In this document: piece after piece, positions 51,849-61,427 of the stretch
Position numbering within the stretch: the first letter of the stretch is position 1
Layout of the letters: each line of letters opens with the position of its first letter
Assembly: GCA_963749715.1 (NCBI GenBank)
Contig: CAVVNR010000002.1
Location: 186,001 to 250,000, forward strand
Source of the DNA: Roseiarcus sp963749715
GTDB taxonomy: Bacteria > Pseudomonadota > Alphaproteobacteria > Rhizobiales > Beijerinckiaceae
Direction: 5' to 3'
DNA: 64,000 nt
Translations under genes and position numbers: made by a program
The notes under the pieces: model-generated
What the model saw: only the letters and a program-made list of their open reading frames with translations
The model's database searches: none
What the model was told of the DNA's origin: nothing

Positions 51849-52694
51849 ATGGCAATCAATCTTGTCAGTCTCGTGCAACAGTTTCTTACGCCGCAAATGG
51901 TCAGCAGTTTGGCGCGAGCGGTCGGCGTCAACGAGGCGGTGGCGCAGAAGCTCGTCGCGGCAGCGCTCCCAGCGGTGCTCGCCGCGCTCGGAACGGCGGC
52001 GGCTGCGCCTGGAGGCGCTCAGAAGGTGTCCGACGCTATCTCCAATTCAGACCCGGATGTCCTCACCAAGGTCAGCCAAGCGGCGTCGAGCGGCAACGCC
52101 CGGTTCCTCAACGAAGGCAGCACTCTCCTGAGCGGCCTGCTTGGTGGCGGCGGTCTCTCGAGCCTGGCGGGCGCGCTGAGCCAATTTTCCGGCGCTCCAC
52201 ACCCCGCGACACAGACCCTGGTCGGCGCGATCACCCACGCGGCGGTCGGAACGATAGGCCAGCAGGACCCTTCGAACTGGTCGGACCCTTCGGCGATTCT
52301 TTCGCTGCTCAACAGCCAGAAGGGCGCGATCGCCGCCGCGCTGCCGCCTGAGGTATCGAAAATGCTAAGCGCCTCCGGACTGCTCGCCGGCCTCGGCGGC
52401 GCGGCCGCAGCCGCCACCCAGACGGCGACCTCGACCGTTTCGAGCGCGGCGAGCGCCGCGAGCTCGACCGCCAGCTCAGCCGCGAGGAGCGCGCAGGCGG
52501 CGTCGAGTTCAAGCGGCTTCCCGATGTGGGCGATCATCCTGATCGTCATTGTCGTGCTGGTGGCGATCTACTGGTTCATGACCCAGGGCCAGAAGCCGGC
52601 CGAGCCGGCGAAAACGGGCATGTTCGACGGGCCGGCGCCTGTTGAATACGCATTGCGGACGGCGCCTTCTCCTGCCGGTCTGATTCACGGCTGA
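51849..52694 (+). CDS. DUF937-like protein with C-terminal membrane anchor
   Basis: 281 residues. The N-terminal region (about 5-70) matches the DUF937/YidB-like pattern: LVSLVQQFLTPQMVSSLARA, GVNEAVAQKLVAAALPAVLA. A Gly/Ser/Ala-rich middle with a long Ala/Ser run (about 195-220) and one transmembrane segment near residues 224-245 (MWAIILIVIVVLVAIYWF) follow. The function is unknown. The C-terminal 35 residues after the membrane segment look truncated relative to relatives, but this is uncertain. A TTGACG sequence near 51745 may be its -35. Confidence 0.75.
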   Translation: MAINLVSLVQQFLTPQMVSSLARAVGVNEAVAQKLVAAALPAVLAALGTAAAAPGGAQKVSDAISNSDPDVLTKVSQAASSGNARFLNEGSTLLSGLLGGGGLSSLAGALSQFSGAPHPATQTLVGAITHAAVGTIGQQDPSNWSDPSAILSLLNSQKGAIAAALPPEVSKMLSASGLLAGLGGAAAAATQTATSTVSSAASAASSTASSAARSAQAASSSSGFPMWAIILIVIVVLVAIYWFMTQGQKPAEPAKTGMFDGPAPVEYALRTAPSPAGLIHG

Positions 52695-52763
52695 CGACAA
52701 AAGCGGCCGCGCAATGGGGCTGGGCGCGGGCGTGCGGCGTTGGCCGCGCAGCGGGCCGGGGCA

Positions 52764-53988
52764 ATGACCGGTCGCCGGTCGCGGGCGGGCGTTCTTTGCG
52801 CCATCGGACTGGCGGCGCTCGCCGCCAGCTGTTCCAGTCGTCCTTATGGCACGCTCATCGTCGGGTCGACCGCCCCCGACGCCGGCCAGGTCGACCTTCT
52901 GGTGGCGACGACCCGCGCGCCTGTCGTCGAGCCGCCAGGCGTCATGTTCGGCGCCTCCCGAGGCAGAGGAACTCGACTTCGCCGATATCGTCGTGTCGAT
53001 CCCGCCGGAAGGGGCGCGCCAACCAGGCGACGTCCAGCTCGCGTCCTCGCCTCCCGGCAATCCGGAACGCGATTTCGTCATCCTGCGCGCCGACCGCATG
53101 GACCTCGCCCAGGCGAAAGCGAACTTCGACGCACGCATCAAGCGCACCCCCGGGCGCAGGGTTCTCATCTTCGTCCACGGTTTCAACACCCGCTTCGAGG
53201 AAGCGGTCTATCGCTTCGCCCAGATCGTTCACGACGCGCGAGTGGATGTCGCGCCGGTGCTGTTCACCTGGCCTTCGGGCGGCAGCGTGACCGACTACGT
53301 CTATGATCGCGACAGCGCGATGTACTCGCGCGACGCGCTGGAGGCGGTGCTGCAGGCGCTGGTCAAAGACCCGTCGGTCGATTCGGTGTCGATCCTCGCC
53401 CATTCGATGGGCAACTACCTCGCTATCGAATCGCTGAGACAAATGTCGATCCGCGACCGCGGATTGTCGCCCAAGATCCGCGACGTGATGCTCGCTTCTC
53501 CGGACATCGACGTCGACGTTTTCCGCCGGCAGATCGCCGAGATCGACGCCGGGCCGCGGCCGGCCCAGTTCACTCTGTTCGTCTCGCGAGACGATCGCGC
53601 CCTAGGCCTGTCGAGCTTTCTGGCGCGCGATTCGACCCGGCTTGGCGCGCTCGATCCCAACAAGGAGCCGTACCGGTCGATCCTCGTACAAGGCAGAGTG
53701 AAAGTCGTCGACTTGACCAGTCTCGCTTCGAACGACATCACCAACCACGGCAAGTTCGCGAGCGGCGAAGTTGTCGGCGCGATCGGCGAGCGTCTGGCCG
53801 AGGGCCAGTCGCTCACCGACGCCAAAGCGGGGCTCGTCGAATCGCTCGGCACATTCACGAGCGGGGCGATCAACGTCGCCGCCGGAGTCGCGACCGGCGC
53901 TGTGGCCGCGCCGACAAGGATCGTTGATCCGACCACGCGAGAAAAATCCGTCGACACCTCTGCGGAAGCCACATCCTTGACCCAGTAA
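52764..53988 (+). pseudogene. DUF900-family alpha/beta hydrolase lipoprotein, frameshifted
   Basis: About 408 codons with one frameshift near 52970. The first frame, from ATG 52764, has a lipoprotein signal (LAASC) and reads to VEPPGVMFGASRG. The second resumes at EELDFADIVVSIPPEG and carries the alpha/beta hydrolase core: LIFVHGFNTRFEEAVYRFA (oxyanion region), the nucleophile elbow LAHSMGNYLA and downstream acidic and His candidates. Removing one A in GGCAGAGG restores the join. DUF900 enzymes are predicted esterases of unknown substrate. It is probably anchored to a membrane facing the periplasm. Confidence 0.87.
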
Positions 53989-54006
53989 ACGGTCGACGAG
54001 GTCAAG

Positions 54007-54030
54007 ACACGCCAACACAGTTTGGCGTGT
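54007..54030. terminator. Bidirectional hairpin between convergent genes
   Basis: ACACGCCAA (54007-54015) and TTGGCGTGT (54022-54030) form a perfect 9-bp stem with a 6-base loop. It lies between the ends of the DUF900 gene (53988) and the 5'-nucleotidase gene (54043), so it can end transcription from both sides. Confidence 0.65.
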
Positions 54031-54042
54031 GGGCGGCTTCGT

Positions 54043-55929
54043 TCACGCCGTCTCGACCCGCAGTTTCAGGAATCCGCCGGGGGCAGCGCCGATCGAAGTC
54101 AGCACGATGCCCGGCGGCGTGACAAACGCCGCCGCCGCGGGCGAGGTCAGATAGGTTACGACCACGCTCGCCGGCCAAGGCGCGAGGCGCCAGTTGCCGT
54201 CCGCCGTCGGCGCGATTTCATCGACGCTTTCGATGTATTTGAGGATCACGTCGCGGTTGGCGTCGGGGGCCTCGATCGCCACGCTCGTTCCGTCGCAGCC
54301 CGGGAAGCCGCCGCCCCCGCTCGCGCGGTAGTTGTTGGTGACGACGAGAAACGCCTGTTTCGGATCGACCGGCGCGCCATTGAACGTGAGATCGCGGATG
54401 CGGCGCGCGCCCGGCGCGACGAGCGCGCCGGATTCGTCGTAGCGCGCGGGCCCGGTGACGTCGATGGCGTAGTTGACGCCGTCGATGACGTCGAAATTGT
54501 AGCTGGCGAAGGCGGGACCCAATAGCGGCTGCTCGTCGCGCGAGGCGGGATCGATACGGCGGAAAATGGACGCCGACCGTTCAAGCCATTCCCGGAGCGT
54601 CGCGCCGTCGACCCTCACCACCCTGGCGCTGTTCGGGTATGGATAGATGTCGGCCACGTCCTTGATCGCAATCTGGCCCTTGGCGATATCGGTATAGAAG
54701 TCCGGTCCCCCGCGCCCGCCGCATTTGAACGGCGCCGAGGCCGAAAGAATTGGTAGCGAGGCGAGATCGGCGCGCGCCGCCGCGAGCGGCGCTGCGTAGG
54801 CGCGCTGAGCAAGGTTGACCAGCTCGACCGTTGGACTGTCGGCGATCAGCGCTAGATAGGTGTGCAACGGCGTCGCGAGCCTTCCGACCGGTCTGCGCAC
54901 ATATTGAAGCGTGGCTTTGTGCGCGCTGCTCGCCGCATCGAGCACGGAAGCGTCGGATTCGACGAGCGCGATCGCGGCGCCATTGGCGTCACGGCTGGCG
55001 ATCGGCCGAGCCTCAACGCGCGCTTCTTGTACCCGCCAGCGGCCTGCGTCCAACGCGAGGCTGAGATCGATGACGCCGAGATGGCTGCCCCAGAAACCAG
55101 CCATGACCGCGGGCTTGCCGCGGATCGTTCCGCGCTCGGCGTCGGCCCCGGCCACGTCTGCAAAGTCGCCGCCAGGAAAAAGCAGATGCTGATGGCCAAG
55201 GAACAGCGCGTCGACGCCCTCGAGCCCGGCAAGGTCCCGCCCAGCGTTTTCCTCTCCCGATGCGGAAGCGAACCGGGAAATGCCGGTGTGGCCGAGAACG
55301 ACGACGAGATCGGCGCGACCAATGAGCTGGCCAATCTCGGCGCGCGCCGCTTCGACGATATCGACAATCGTCAAGCGTCCGCGGACATGAGCGTCGTCCC
55401 ATTGTGCAATTTGCGGCGGCGCAACGCCGATCACGCCGAGCCTGAGCAGGCGCGTCGTTCCGGATTCGTCGACGATTGCGCGCTCGATGACGATCGAAGG
55501 TGGGAACCACCGGGAGCCGTCGCTCTTGAGGACATTGCAGCAGACAACGGGGAATCGCGCTTGCGCATAGGCGCGCTCGAGCGCCTCGAGGCCGTAATTG
55601 AACTCATGGTTTCCAAGAGTTGCAGCCGCATAGTCGAGCCTGTTCATGGCCGCGATCACCGGATGGGTCGCACTCGCGTCCCCGATGATCGCCTGAGCGG
55701 CGAAGTCGCCGAGCGGCGTGCCCTGAAGAATATCGCCGTTGTCGAACAGGAGGCAGTTTGGACATTCGCTCCGCGCCTGAGCGATGAGCGAAGCTGCGCG
55801 CGCCAGGCCGACTGAATTGTCCGGACGATCGCGATAATAGTCGTACGGATAGAGATTGGCGTGCAGATCGGTCAGGCCGATGAGGCGCAGGCGCAGCCGG
55901 GGCTTGGCGCCTGCGGACGGGGGTTCCAT
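54043..55929 (-). CDS. 5'-nucleotidase / 2',3'-cyclic phosphodiesterase family protein
   Basis: 628 residues from ATG 55929 (preceded by GAGGACGAC); an ATG at 55959 is also possible. The N-terminal calcineurin-like metallophosphoesterase domain shows LTDLHANLYPYD, DNGDILQGTPLGD, TLGNHEFNYGLE, VVLGHTGISR and LGHQH. The C-terminal 5'-nucleotidase domain contains FKCGGRGGPDFYTDI and the substrate stack NYDV-like FASYNFDVIDGVNY. It resembles CpdB, which is periplasmic, yet no signal peptide is seen at any possible start. The enzyme removes phosphate from nucleotides or cyclic nucleotides. It lies 83 bases downstream of the PodJ-like gene. Confidence 0.9.
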   Translation of the reverse strand: MEPPSAGAKPRLRLRLIGLTDLHANLYPYDYYRDRPDNSVGLARAASLIAQARSECPNCLLFDNGDILQGTPLGDFAAQAIIGDASATHPVIAAMNRLDYAAATLGNHEFNYGLEALERAYAQARFPVVCCNVLKSDGSRWFPPSIVIERAIVDESGTTRLLRLGVIGVAPPQIAQWDDAHVRGRLTIVDIVEAARAEIGQLIGRADLVVVLGHTGISRFASASGEENAGRDLAGLEGVDALFLGHQHLLFPGGDFADVAGADAERGTIRGKPAVMAGFWGSHLGVIDLSLALDAGRWRVQEARVEARPIASRDANGAAIALVESDASVLDAASSAHKATLQYVRRPVGRLATPLHTYLALIADSPTVELVNLAQRAYAAPLAAARADLASLPILSASAPFKCGGRGGPDFYTDIAKGQIAIKDVADIYPYPNSARVVRVDGATLREWLERSASIFRRIDPASRDEQPLLGPAFASYNFDVIDGVNYAIDVTGPARYDESGALVAPGARRIRDLTFNGAPVDPKQAFLVVTNNYRASGGGGFPGCDGTSVAIEAPDANRDVILKYIESVDEIAPTADGNWRLAPWPASVVVTYLTSPAAAAFVTPPGIVLTSIGAAPGGFLKLRVETA

Positions 55930-56012
55930 GTCGTCCTCGCGGCCGAACTCACGCGCCATGACGGGAATCGGGGGCGGCGGGAGATCGGGCGCCGCGCCCC
56001 GGGACGTTCCGG

Positions 56013-59000
56013 TCAGAGAGGCGTTTGCTGATGGGCGCCGCCGCCGGGCGGCGGGGATTGGCTCATGGGCGCGCTCGCGGGCGCCGCCCCCGGCTGCGCG
56101 TCCCATCCGCCCGGCGGGCTTGCGACCTCGTTTGCCGCCGGATCGGGCTTGAGGACCTTGAATTTCGCCAAAGATTCGGCCGCCTCGGCGAACGAGACTG
56201 GATCCATCTTGGCGGCGACCTCGTCGCGTTTCTTGGCGGCGTCCGCGTCGCCTTGCTGCGCCGCGAGCGCGAACCAGAGCCACGACTGGCGGAGGTCCTG
56301 CCCAACGCCCAAACCGCGCGCATAGAGGATTGCGAGGTTGAACTGGCTGTCGCGAACGCCGAATTCGCCTCCCTTGCGGAACCATTTGGCCGCTTCGACA
56401 TAGTCCGGCTCGCCTCCAACCGGTTCGGCGTCCATCACCGCGAGGTTGTGCGCGGCCCGAGCGTTGCCGGCTTCCGCGGCCTTGAGGTACCAGCGCTTCG
56501 CAGCGGCGCGGTCGGTTGGAACGCCGCTGCCCTTCTCAAGCATCGATCCGAGCCGGTACTGCGCCGGGGCGAGACCGAGCGAGGCGGCGCGTTCGAACCA
56601 CCGCGCTGCCGCCGCTTGATCCTTTGGCAGCCCGCGGCCTTCGAACAGCCGCAGCGCGAGCTCGTATTGGGCGGCGGGCGCGCCGGCGGCGACGGCGTCG
56701 CGCAGTGTCGGCGATATCCCGGGCGGGATGGTCGCCAAAAGCTCGCTCGGCCCAGGGGCGCTATCCTGCGGAAGACCGGGCGCGTCCGGTTTGGCGGGCG
56801 GCTGAGCGATCGAAGCGGTCGGCGTCGGGTCAATCGCCGGGCCGATCGGCTTGGCGGCGACGGCAGGCCCGGGCGGCTTCAGCGGCGGAGATTCGATCTT
56901 GGCGGTCTTGACCGCCTGTCCGTCCAATTCGGAGCGTTGCAGAAACGGCGCCCGAACGCCGACCGCGCGCACCGCGAGCGTCGCGGCGATCGCAAGCGCG
57001 ACGCCGAGCAACACCGTCCGCTTGTGGTTGGCGTAGAACGCCCTAGCGTTCTGGACGCCGCGCGCCGCGAGCGGGGTTGGCCGCAGGGCGGCAACGCCCT
57101 TGGAAATGCCGCCGTTGGCCGGCGCGCCGGGGCTTTCCGCCAGCGCCGCCTGTGCGGCGCGGCGCGCCGCGGCGATATGGACGCTGACCGCGGGATTGGT
57201 TTTGGGCCCGATCATCTGCGCCAGCTCGCGCGCTTCCCGCGCGCGTTGCGGCGCGCCCGCGCCTGGTTCGATCAGGAAGTCCTCGCCGCCTAGCGCCTGA
57301 GGCGAAGGGTCGGCGGCAGCCCGGGCGGCGCTGGCTTGAGCCGCACGTTGCGGCGGGACATCGAGATCAAGCGCCTCGACGCCCGGCAACGCCGAGCCGA
57401 TTGTTTGGGGGTTTGCCGCGCCCGCCGGCGGCCGCAGTTCCTCGTCGGCGTCGCCTGCGAGCTCGCCCTCGATGTTCGCCAGGCGCGCAACCAAGGTCTC
57501 CAAAACGGCCTGCAGTTCCGAGAGACGCGACTGGGTGCGCCGGTCCGCGCTCGCCTGTTCGGCCTTGAACTCAGAGAGATGGGCGCCAAGCGCGGCTTGG
57601 ACCGCGGCCAATGACTCCGATGCGCGAGAATTCGGCGCCGCTTCAGCCTCGCTCAACCTCTTGAGCAGCTCCGCCACGACTGGCTCCGGATCGTCGACCC
57701 GAACGGCCTTCGCCGCCAGCGCGTCGATTCGGTCGTAGATACTGGCGATCTTGTCGGCAAGAGCCTCGGAGCTGTCGTCGCCGGCGTCGAGATCTTGAAT
57801 ACGACGGGCGACCTCGTCGGCGACGTACTCGGCGATCTCCCGATCCATCGGCGGAGGACGAATCGCCTCGAGTTTGGTCTCGAGCGCATGCAGCAAGTTC
57901 GCAATCGGATTGAGATCGACCGGAGAAGCGACCGCATCGAGCCTCGCGCCGAGGTCGCTGAGAACCGGCTCGAGCCAACGCGCGCCGATCTCGGAATTGG
58001 CGAGGCGGTCGAGCTTGCCGCCGAACTCGCTGAGGACCGGCTCGAGCCAGCGCACGCCGGCGTCGGAGTTGGCGAGGCGGTCGAGCTTGCCGCTGATCTC
58101 TTCGGCCATCGATCGGAGAGCGCGCTGGTCGGAGTCGGTCCCGCCGCCGGCTACGTCGAGTTTGGCGTCGAGATCGCGCAAGAGCTTTTCGATCGGGCCG
58201 GTGTCGACCGTCGCCGGCGCGCGCGCCTCGAGCGATTGGCGCATTTCGTCGATGCGCCGCGCCAGATCGTCGAACGGGCGTGGATCGATCGCGGCTGGAG
58301 CGCTGGGGCGAGCGATTTCCTGGTCGAGCCGCGAGGCGATCTCTTCCAGACGCCGCTCGATCGAGACCAGCGCCTCGGGTGGCGTGGAGCGTTCAATCTG
58401 CCGCCGCGCTTCGGCCAGAAAGGCGGCCATCTCGGCCGACTCGAAGCGAGGAAGAAGGCTCGCGCCGAGCCGCTCGACGCGGTCGGCGAGTTCGCCGATC
58501 TCTCGCTCCATCCGCTCGAACGGAGCGGTGCGCGAGGCGGCCGAGGCAAGGAGATTGCGCACCTCCTCCGTCTGCCGCCTGATGCGCTCGAACGTCTCGG
58601 GTTTGATTGCCAGCGCCGCGAGGCTGTCGACCTTGCCGCCGATGGCGCGGATCTCGCGTTCGAGCCCGGCGGCGACCGCCTGGGGGTCGTGCGTCTTAAG
58701 CGCCGCGCGCAATTGAGCGGCCATCGCCCCGAGCGGAGCAAGCAGCGCTTCGCTTTGGCCGCTTTGACGCACCATCTCGACTCGCTGCATGAGATCGGCG
58801 ATCGCGCCCTCGAGCGCGACAACGGCGTTGCGCGGCGCAAGGTCGGCAAGGCTCTTGCTCATGGCCGCGATCTCGGCCTGCATGGCGGCGACATCGATGG
58901 CTGAGCCGCGGCGATCGGTTTCATCGCGCCGCATCTCGTCGAGCTTGAGGGCGAGAGCTCGAATGTCGTCGCGCAACGATTCCGGCGAGGCTGATGCAGA

Positions 59001-59807
59001 GAGGAATTCCGCAGCGGCGGGCGCCGCGTCAGTTTCGTCCGTGGCAGGCCGGTTCTGAGCGCGGGCGGACGTTTCCGGACCCGGCGCCGCGGCGTCGGAC
59101 GTTTGCCGGTCCGACATCGTCGATTGGGGCGGGTCGCACGTTGCGCGGGAGTTGAGTTCCTCGCAGGCGATGGCGATCTGCGAGACCACCGGCTTACGAT
59201 CGAGTCGCTGCTTCGGGGCCGTTGCATCCGGCCCCTGTGCAACTTCGCTCGCGCGCCGCGGAAGCGCATCTGTGCGTTCCTCGATACCGCGGTCGCCGTC
59301 TCCCCGTGCAGGGAGGCCGTCGCTGCGCGCCTCGCCGGCGTGAGTCGGGCCGCTCCAGTTCGCCTTGATCGCTTCGAGCCGGCGCACCGCCTCGATCAGC
59401 GCCTGCCGGTCCCCTTCCCGCGCCGCATTCGAGCGCTCCAGGATCTCGGCGACCGATTCAAAGGCGCACGCCGCGCGCGCCTCGGCGCGCGACAGCCTCG
59501 CCGCGAATCGCTCGATCGCTGATTTGAAAGAGTTTGGAATCCCTGACGCGCGGGGTTCGCACGGGCGGGCGTTTCGCCCCGCGATCCGCTCAAGGCGTTC
59601 CGCGGCGACGTCGAGCCGATCGTCTTCTGCGCCGATGCCCCCGGGCGGGGCCCGTTGCTCTAGGGCGGCTTGGTCGGCGATTGCCTCGTCGAGCCAATCG
59701 TCGACGCGCATGCCGGCGCGACGGGCGGCTTCCTCGGCGGCGTCCCGAGTTCGCCGCCCTACTCCCGCGATCGTCCACGGAATTGCTCTGTTCATGTCCT
59801 CGACCAT
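56013..59807 (-). CDS. PodJ-like polar scaffold protein with SEL1 repeats
   Basis: About 1264 residues. The N-terminus (AAEEAARRAGMRVDDWLDEA) matches the start of alphaproteobacterial PodJ-type proteins. A very long Ala/Arg/Glu-rich coiled-coil region follows (about residues 100-870), including a duplicated segment (RLANSDAGVRWLEPVLSEFG and RLANSEIGARWLEPVLSDLG). One membrane segment lies near residue 930 (VLLGVALAIAATLAVRAV). At least four SEL1/TPR-like repeats follow (about 1035-1210; for example YELALRLFEGRGLPKDQAAA). PodJ organises the cell pole in Caulobacter and rhizobia. Unlike some relatives, no C-terminal peptidoglycan-binding domain is seen. ATG 59795 is an alternative start; the longer frame to 59957 is not family-like. 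Confidence 0.78.
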   Translation of the reverse strand: MVEDMNRAIPWTIAGVGRRTRDAAEEAARRAGMRVDDWLDEAIADQAALEQRAPPGGIGAEDDRLDVAAERLERIAGRNARPCEPRASGIPNSFKSAIERFAARLSRAEARAACAFESVAEILERSNAAREGDRQALIEAVRRLEAIKANWSGPTHAGEARSDGLPARGDGDRGIEERTDALPRRASEVAQGPDATAPKQRLDRKPVVSQIAIACEELNSRATCDPPQSTMSDRQTSDAAAPGPETSARAQNRPATDETDAAPAAAEFLSASASPESLRDDIRALALKLDEMRRDETDRRGSAIDVAAMQAEIAAMSKSLADLAPRNAVVALEGAIADLMQRVEMVRQSGQSEALLAPLGAMAAQLRAALKTHDPQAVAAGLEREIRAIGGKVDSLAALAIKPETFERIRRQTEEVRNLLASAASRTAPFERMEREIGELADRVERLGASLLPRFESAEMAAFLAEARRQIERSTPPEALVSIERRLEEIASRLDQEIARPSAPAAIDPRPFDDLARRIDEMRQSLEARAPATVDTGPIEKLLRDLDAKLDVAGGGTDSDQRALRSMAEEISGKLDRLANSDAGVRWLEPVLSEFGGKLDRLANSEIGARWLEPVLSDLGARLDAVASPVDLNPIANLLHALETKLEAIRPPPMDREIAEYVADEVARRIQDLDAGDDSSEALADKIASIYDRIDALAAKAVRVDDPEPVVAELLKRLSEAEAAPNSRASESLAAVQAALGAHLSEFKAEQASADRRTQSRLSELQAVLETLVARLANIEGELAGDADEELRPPAGAANPQTIGSALPGVEALDLDVPPQRAAQASAARAAADPSPQALGGEDFLIEPGAGAPQRAREARELAQMIGPKTNPAVSVHIAAARRAAQAALAESPGAPANGGISKGVAALRPTPLAARGVQNARAFYANHKRTVLLGVALAIAATLAVRAVGVRAPFLQRSELDGQAVKTAKIESPPLKPPGPAVAAKPIGPAIDPTPTASIAQPPAKPDAPGLPQDSAPGPSELLATIPPGISPTLRDAVAAGAPAAQYELALRLFEGRGLPKDQAAAARWFERAASLGLAPAQYRLGSMLEKGSGVPTDRAAAKRWYLKAAEAGNARAAHNLAVMDAEPVGGEPDYVEAAKWFRKGGEFGVRDSQFNLAILYARGLGVGQDLRQSWLWFALAAQQGDADAAKKRDEVAAKMDPVSFAEAAESLAKFKVLKPDPAANEVASPPGGWDAQPGAAPASAPMSQSPPPGGGAHQQTPL

Positions 59808-60063
59808 CGCCGGCGGCCGCGAATCGTCGCACGCACCGAGGGCGGCGGCGCGCCGCAATTGTTTCGGCGGTCGTGGTGAAGAAATGGTTAAGGGCCCTTC
59901 AAATCGGCCGGCGCGCCGCGAGATCGCCTCTTGAGTTGTATGTGTTGGTTGTTGCAACTTTCGATTGCAATTCGAGAGCGCTCAGGCATAGATGGAGCGA
60001 ATTGCGCAGGGGCGCGCGACTCACTAAGGCGCGAACCCAACGGCGCCGACGAAAGGAGAGGCT

Positions 60064-60522
60064 ATGAGCCGGATATCTTCGCTAAATCACTCAAGCATGG
60101 GAACTTCGGTCTCGTTGTTAGGAGAAGAAGGCCGCCCTGCGCCCGATTCGGCGCAGTCGGAGATGACCATCAGCCAGATGTCGCGGGTGTTCGGCGTCAG
60201 CTTGCGGACGTTGCGGTTCTATGAGGATCGCGGCCTCATCAAGCCGCGCCGCGAGGGCAACGCTCGCTTCTATCGCGGCGCTGACCGGGTCCGGATGGAG
60301 ATGATCCTGAAGGGCAAGAAACTCGGCTTCACCCTGACCGAAATCCAGGACCTGATTGGCGGCAAGGGGGCCACGGAGACGCCGGACCTCGAAGATCAGC
60401 TCAATGCGCAGCAGATCGTCACCCAGATCGGCCATCTCGAGCGCCAGCGCAGCGAAATCGACAGCGCCATCGAGCGGTTGCGCGCGACGCAAAGCCGACT
60501 TGCGCAAGGCGCCGCAGCCTGA
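60064..60522 (+). CDS. MerR-family transcriptional regulator
   Basis: 152 residues with an AAAGGAGAG ribosome-binding site. The winged HTH is at about residues 34-100 (TISQMSRVFGVSLRTLRFYEDRGLI, with YEDRGLIKPRREGNARFYR), followed by a dimerisation helix. There is no cysteine metal-binding C-terminus, so this is not a mercury or copper sensor. The 33-residue N-terminal extension is Ser/Gly-rich and typical of a Rhizobiales MerR subfamily of unknown targets. It is divergent from the PodJ-like gene and convergent with cmk. Confidence 0.9.
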   Translation: MSRISSLNHSSMGTSVSLLGEEGRPAPDSAQSEMTISQMSRVFGVSLRTLRFYEDRGLIKPRREGNARFYRGADRVRMEMILKGKKLGFTLTEIQDLIGGKGATETPDLEDQLNAQQIVTQIGHLERQRSEIDSAIERLRATQSRLAQGAAA

Positions 60523-60570
60523 GCGGCGGGCAGCGAGCAGAAAGAGCGGCGCCGCCGCGCGCGCGCCGCG

Positions 60571-61200
60571 CTACGCCCTGATTCTCGCCGCCTCCACGAT
60601 GCGCAGCGCTCGCGCGAAGGCGGCGTCAATCCCGAGATGGGTCGTATCGAGTTGAACTGCGTCGTCGGCCGGACGCAACGGCGCGGCGGCCCGACTGGAA
60701 TCGCGTTCGTCGCGGCGGATGATGTCGGCGAGAATCGCCGCGTAATCCGCCTTTTCGCCGCTCCGGATCAATTCGAGCGCCCGTCGCTGTGCCCGTATCG
60801 CGGCGGCGGCGGTGACGAAGATCTTGACCCCGGCGCCGGGACAGACGACCGTGCCGATGTCCCGCCCGTCGAGAACCGCGCCGCCCGGCCGCGCGGCAAA
60901 CGTGCGTTGCGCCTCGATCAGCGCCGCGCGGACACCGGGCATGGCAGCGACCACCGACGCCGCCTCGCCCATTTGGCGCGTGCGCAACGCTGCATCGTCA
61001 AAATCGGTCAGGCCCAATCCCCGCGCTGCGGCGACCGCAGCGGCTTCATCGTAGAGATTGCGATCCTCGGCGATCAGCGCAGCGGCCGTCGCGCGGTAAA
61101 GCAGCCCGGTGTCGAGATGCGGCAACCCATAATGCGCCGCAATCCGGCGCGCGATGGTGCCTTTGCCCGAGGCCGCGGGGCCGTCGATGGCGATGATCAT
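60571..61200 (-). CDS. cmk: Cytidylate kinase
   Basis: 209 residues from ATG 61200. The P-loop GPAASGKGTIARRIA, CMP-binding HLDTGLLYRA and GRDIGTVVCPGAGVKIFVTA, and LID region RRDERDSSRAAAPL are standard. It phosphorylates CMP and dCMP with ATP. The usual genomic partners aroA (upstream) and rpsA (downstream) are absent here; a MerR gene lies convergent and the glycogen debranching gene divergent. Confidence 0.96.
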   Translation of the reverse strand: MIIAIDGPAASGKGTIARRIAAHYGLPHLDTGLLYRATAAALIAEDRNLYDEAAAVAAARGLGLTDFDDAALRTRQMGEAASVVAAMPGVRAALIEAQRTFAARPGGAVLDGRDIGTVVCPGAGVKIFVTAAAAIRAQRRALELIRSGEKADYAAILADIIRRDERDSSRAAAPLRPADDAVQLDTTHLGIDAAFARALRIVEAARIRA

Positions 61201-61427
61201 CCGCAAGCCGCGCGCTTCCCCAGGCTCCCCTGCCCTCGGCTGCGCTCTTAGAGCGGCGCGCGGCGCCTGTCGAGGCGGCAATGGGTTCGTCCAAATTCCG
61301 CCTTTTGGATTCGGTTTCGCCCGATAAGGGCCGCGATCAAGCGACTAAGCTTGACATTCCTTTCCTCACATGTCGCTGGGACGCAATTTAGGCCCCGCAT
61401 TTGCCTGAACTCGGGTTGGAGATGGAC

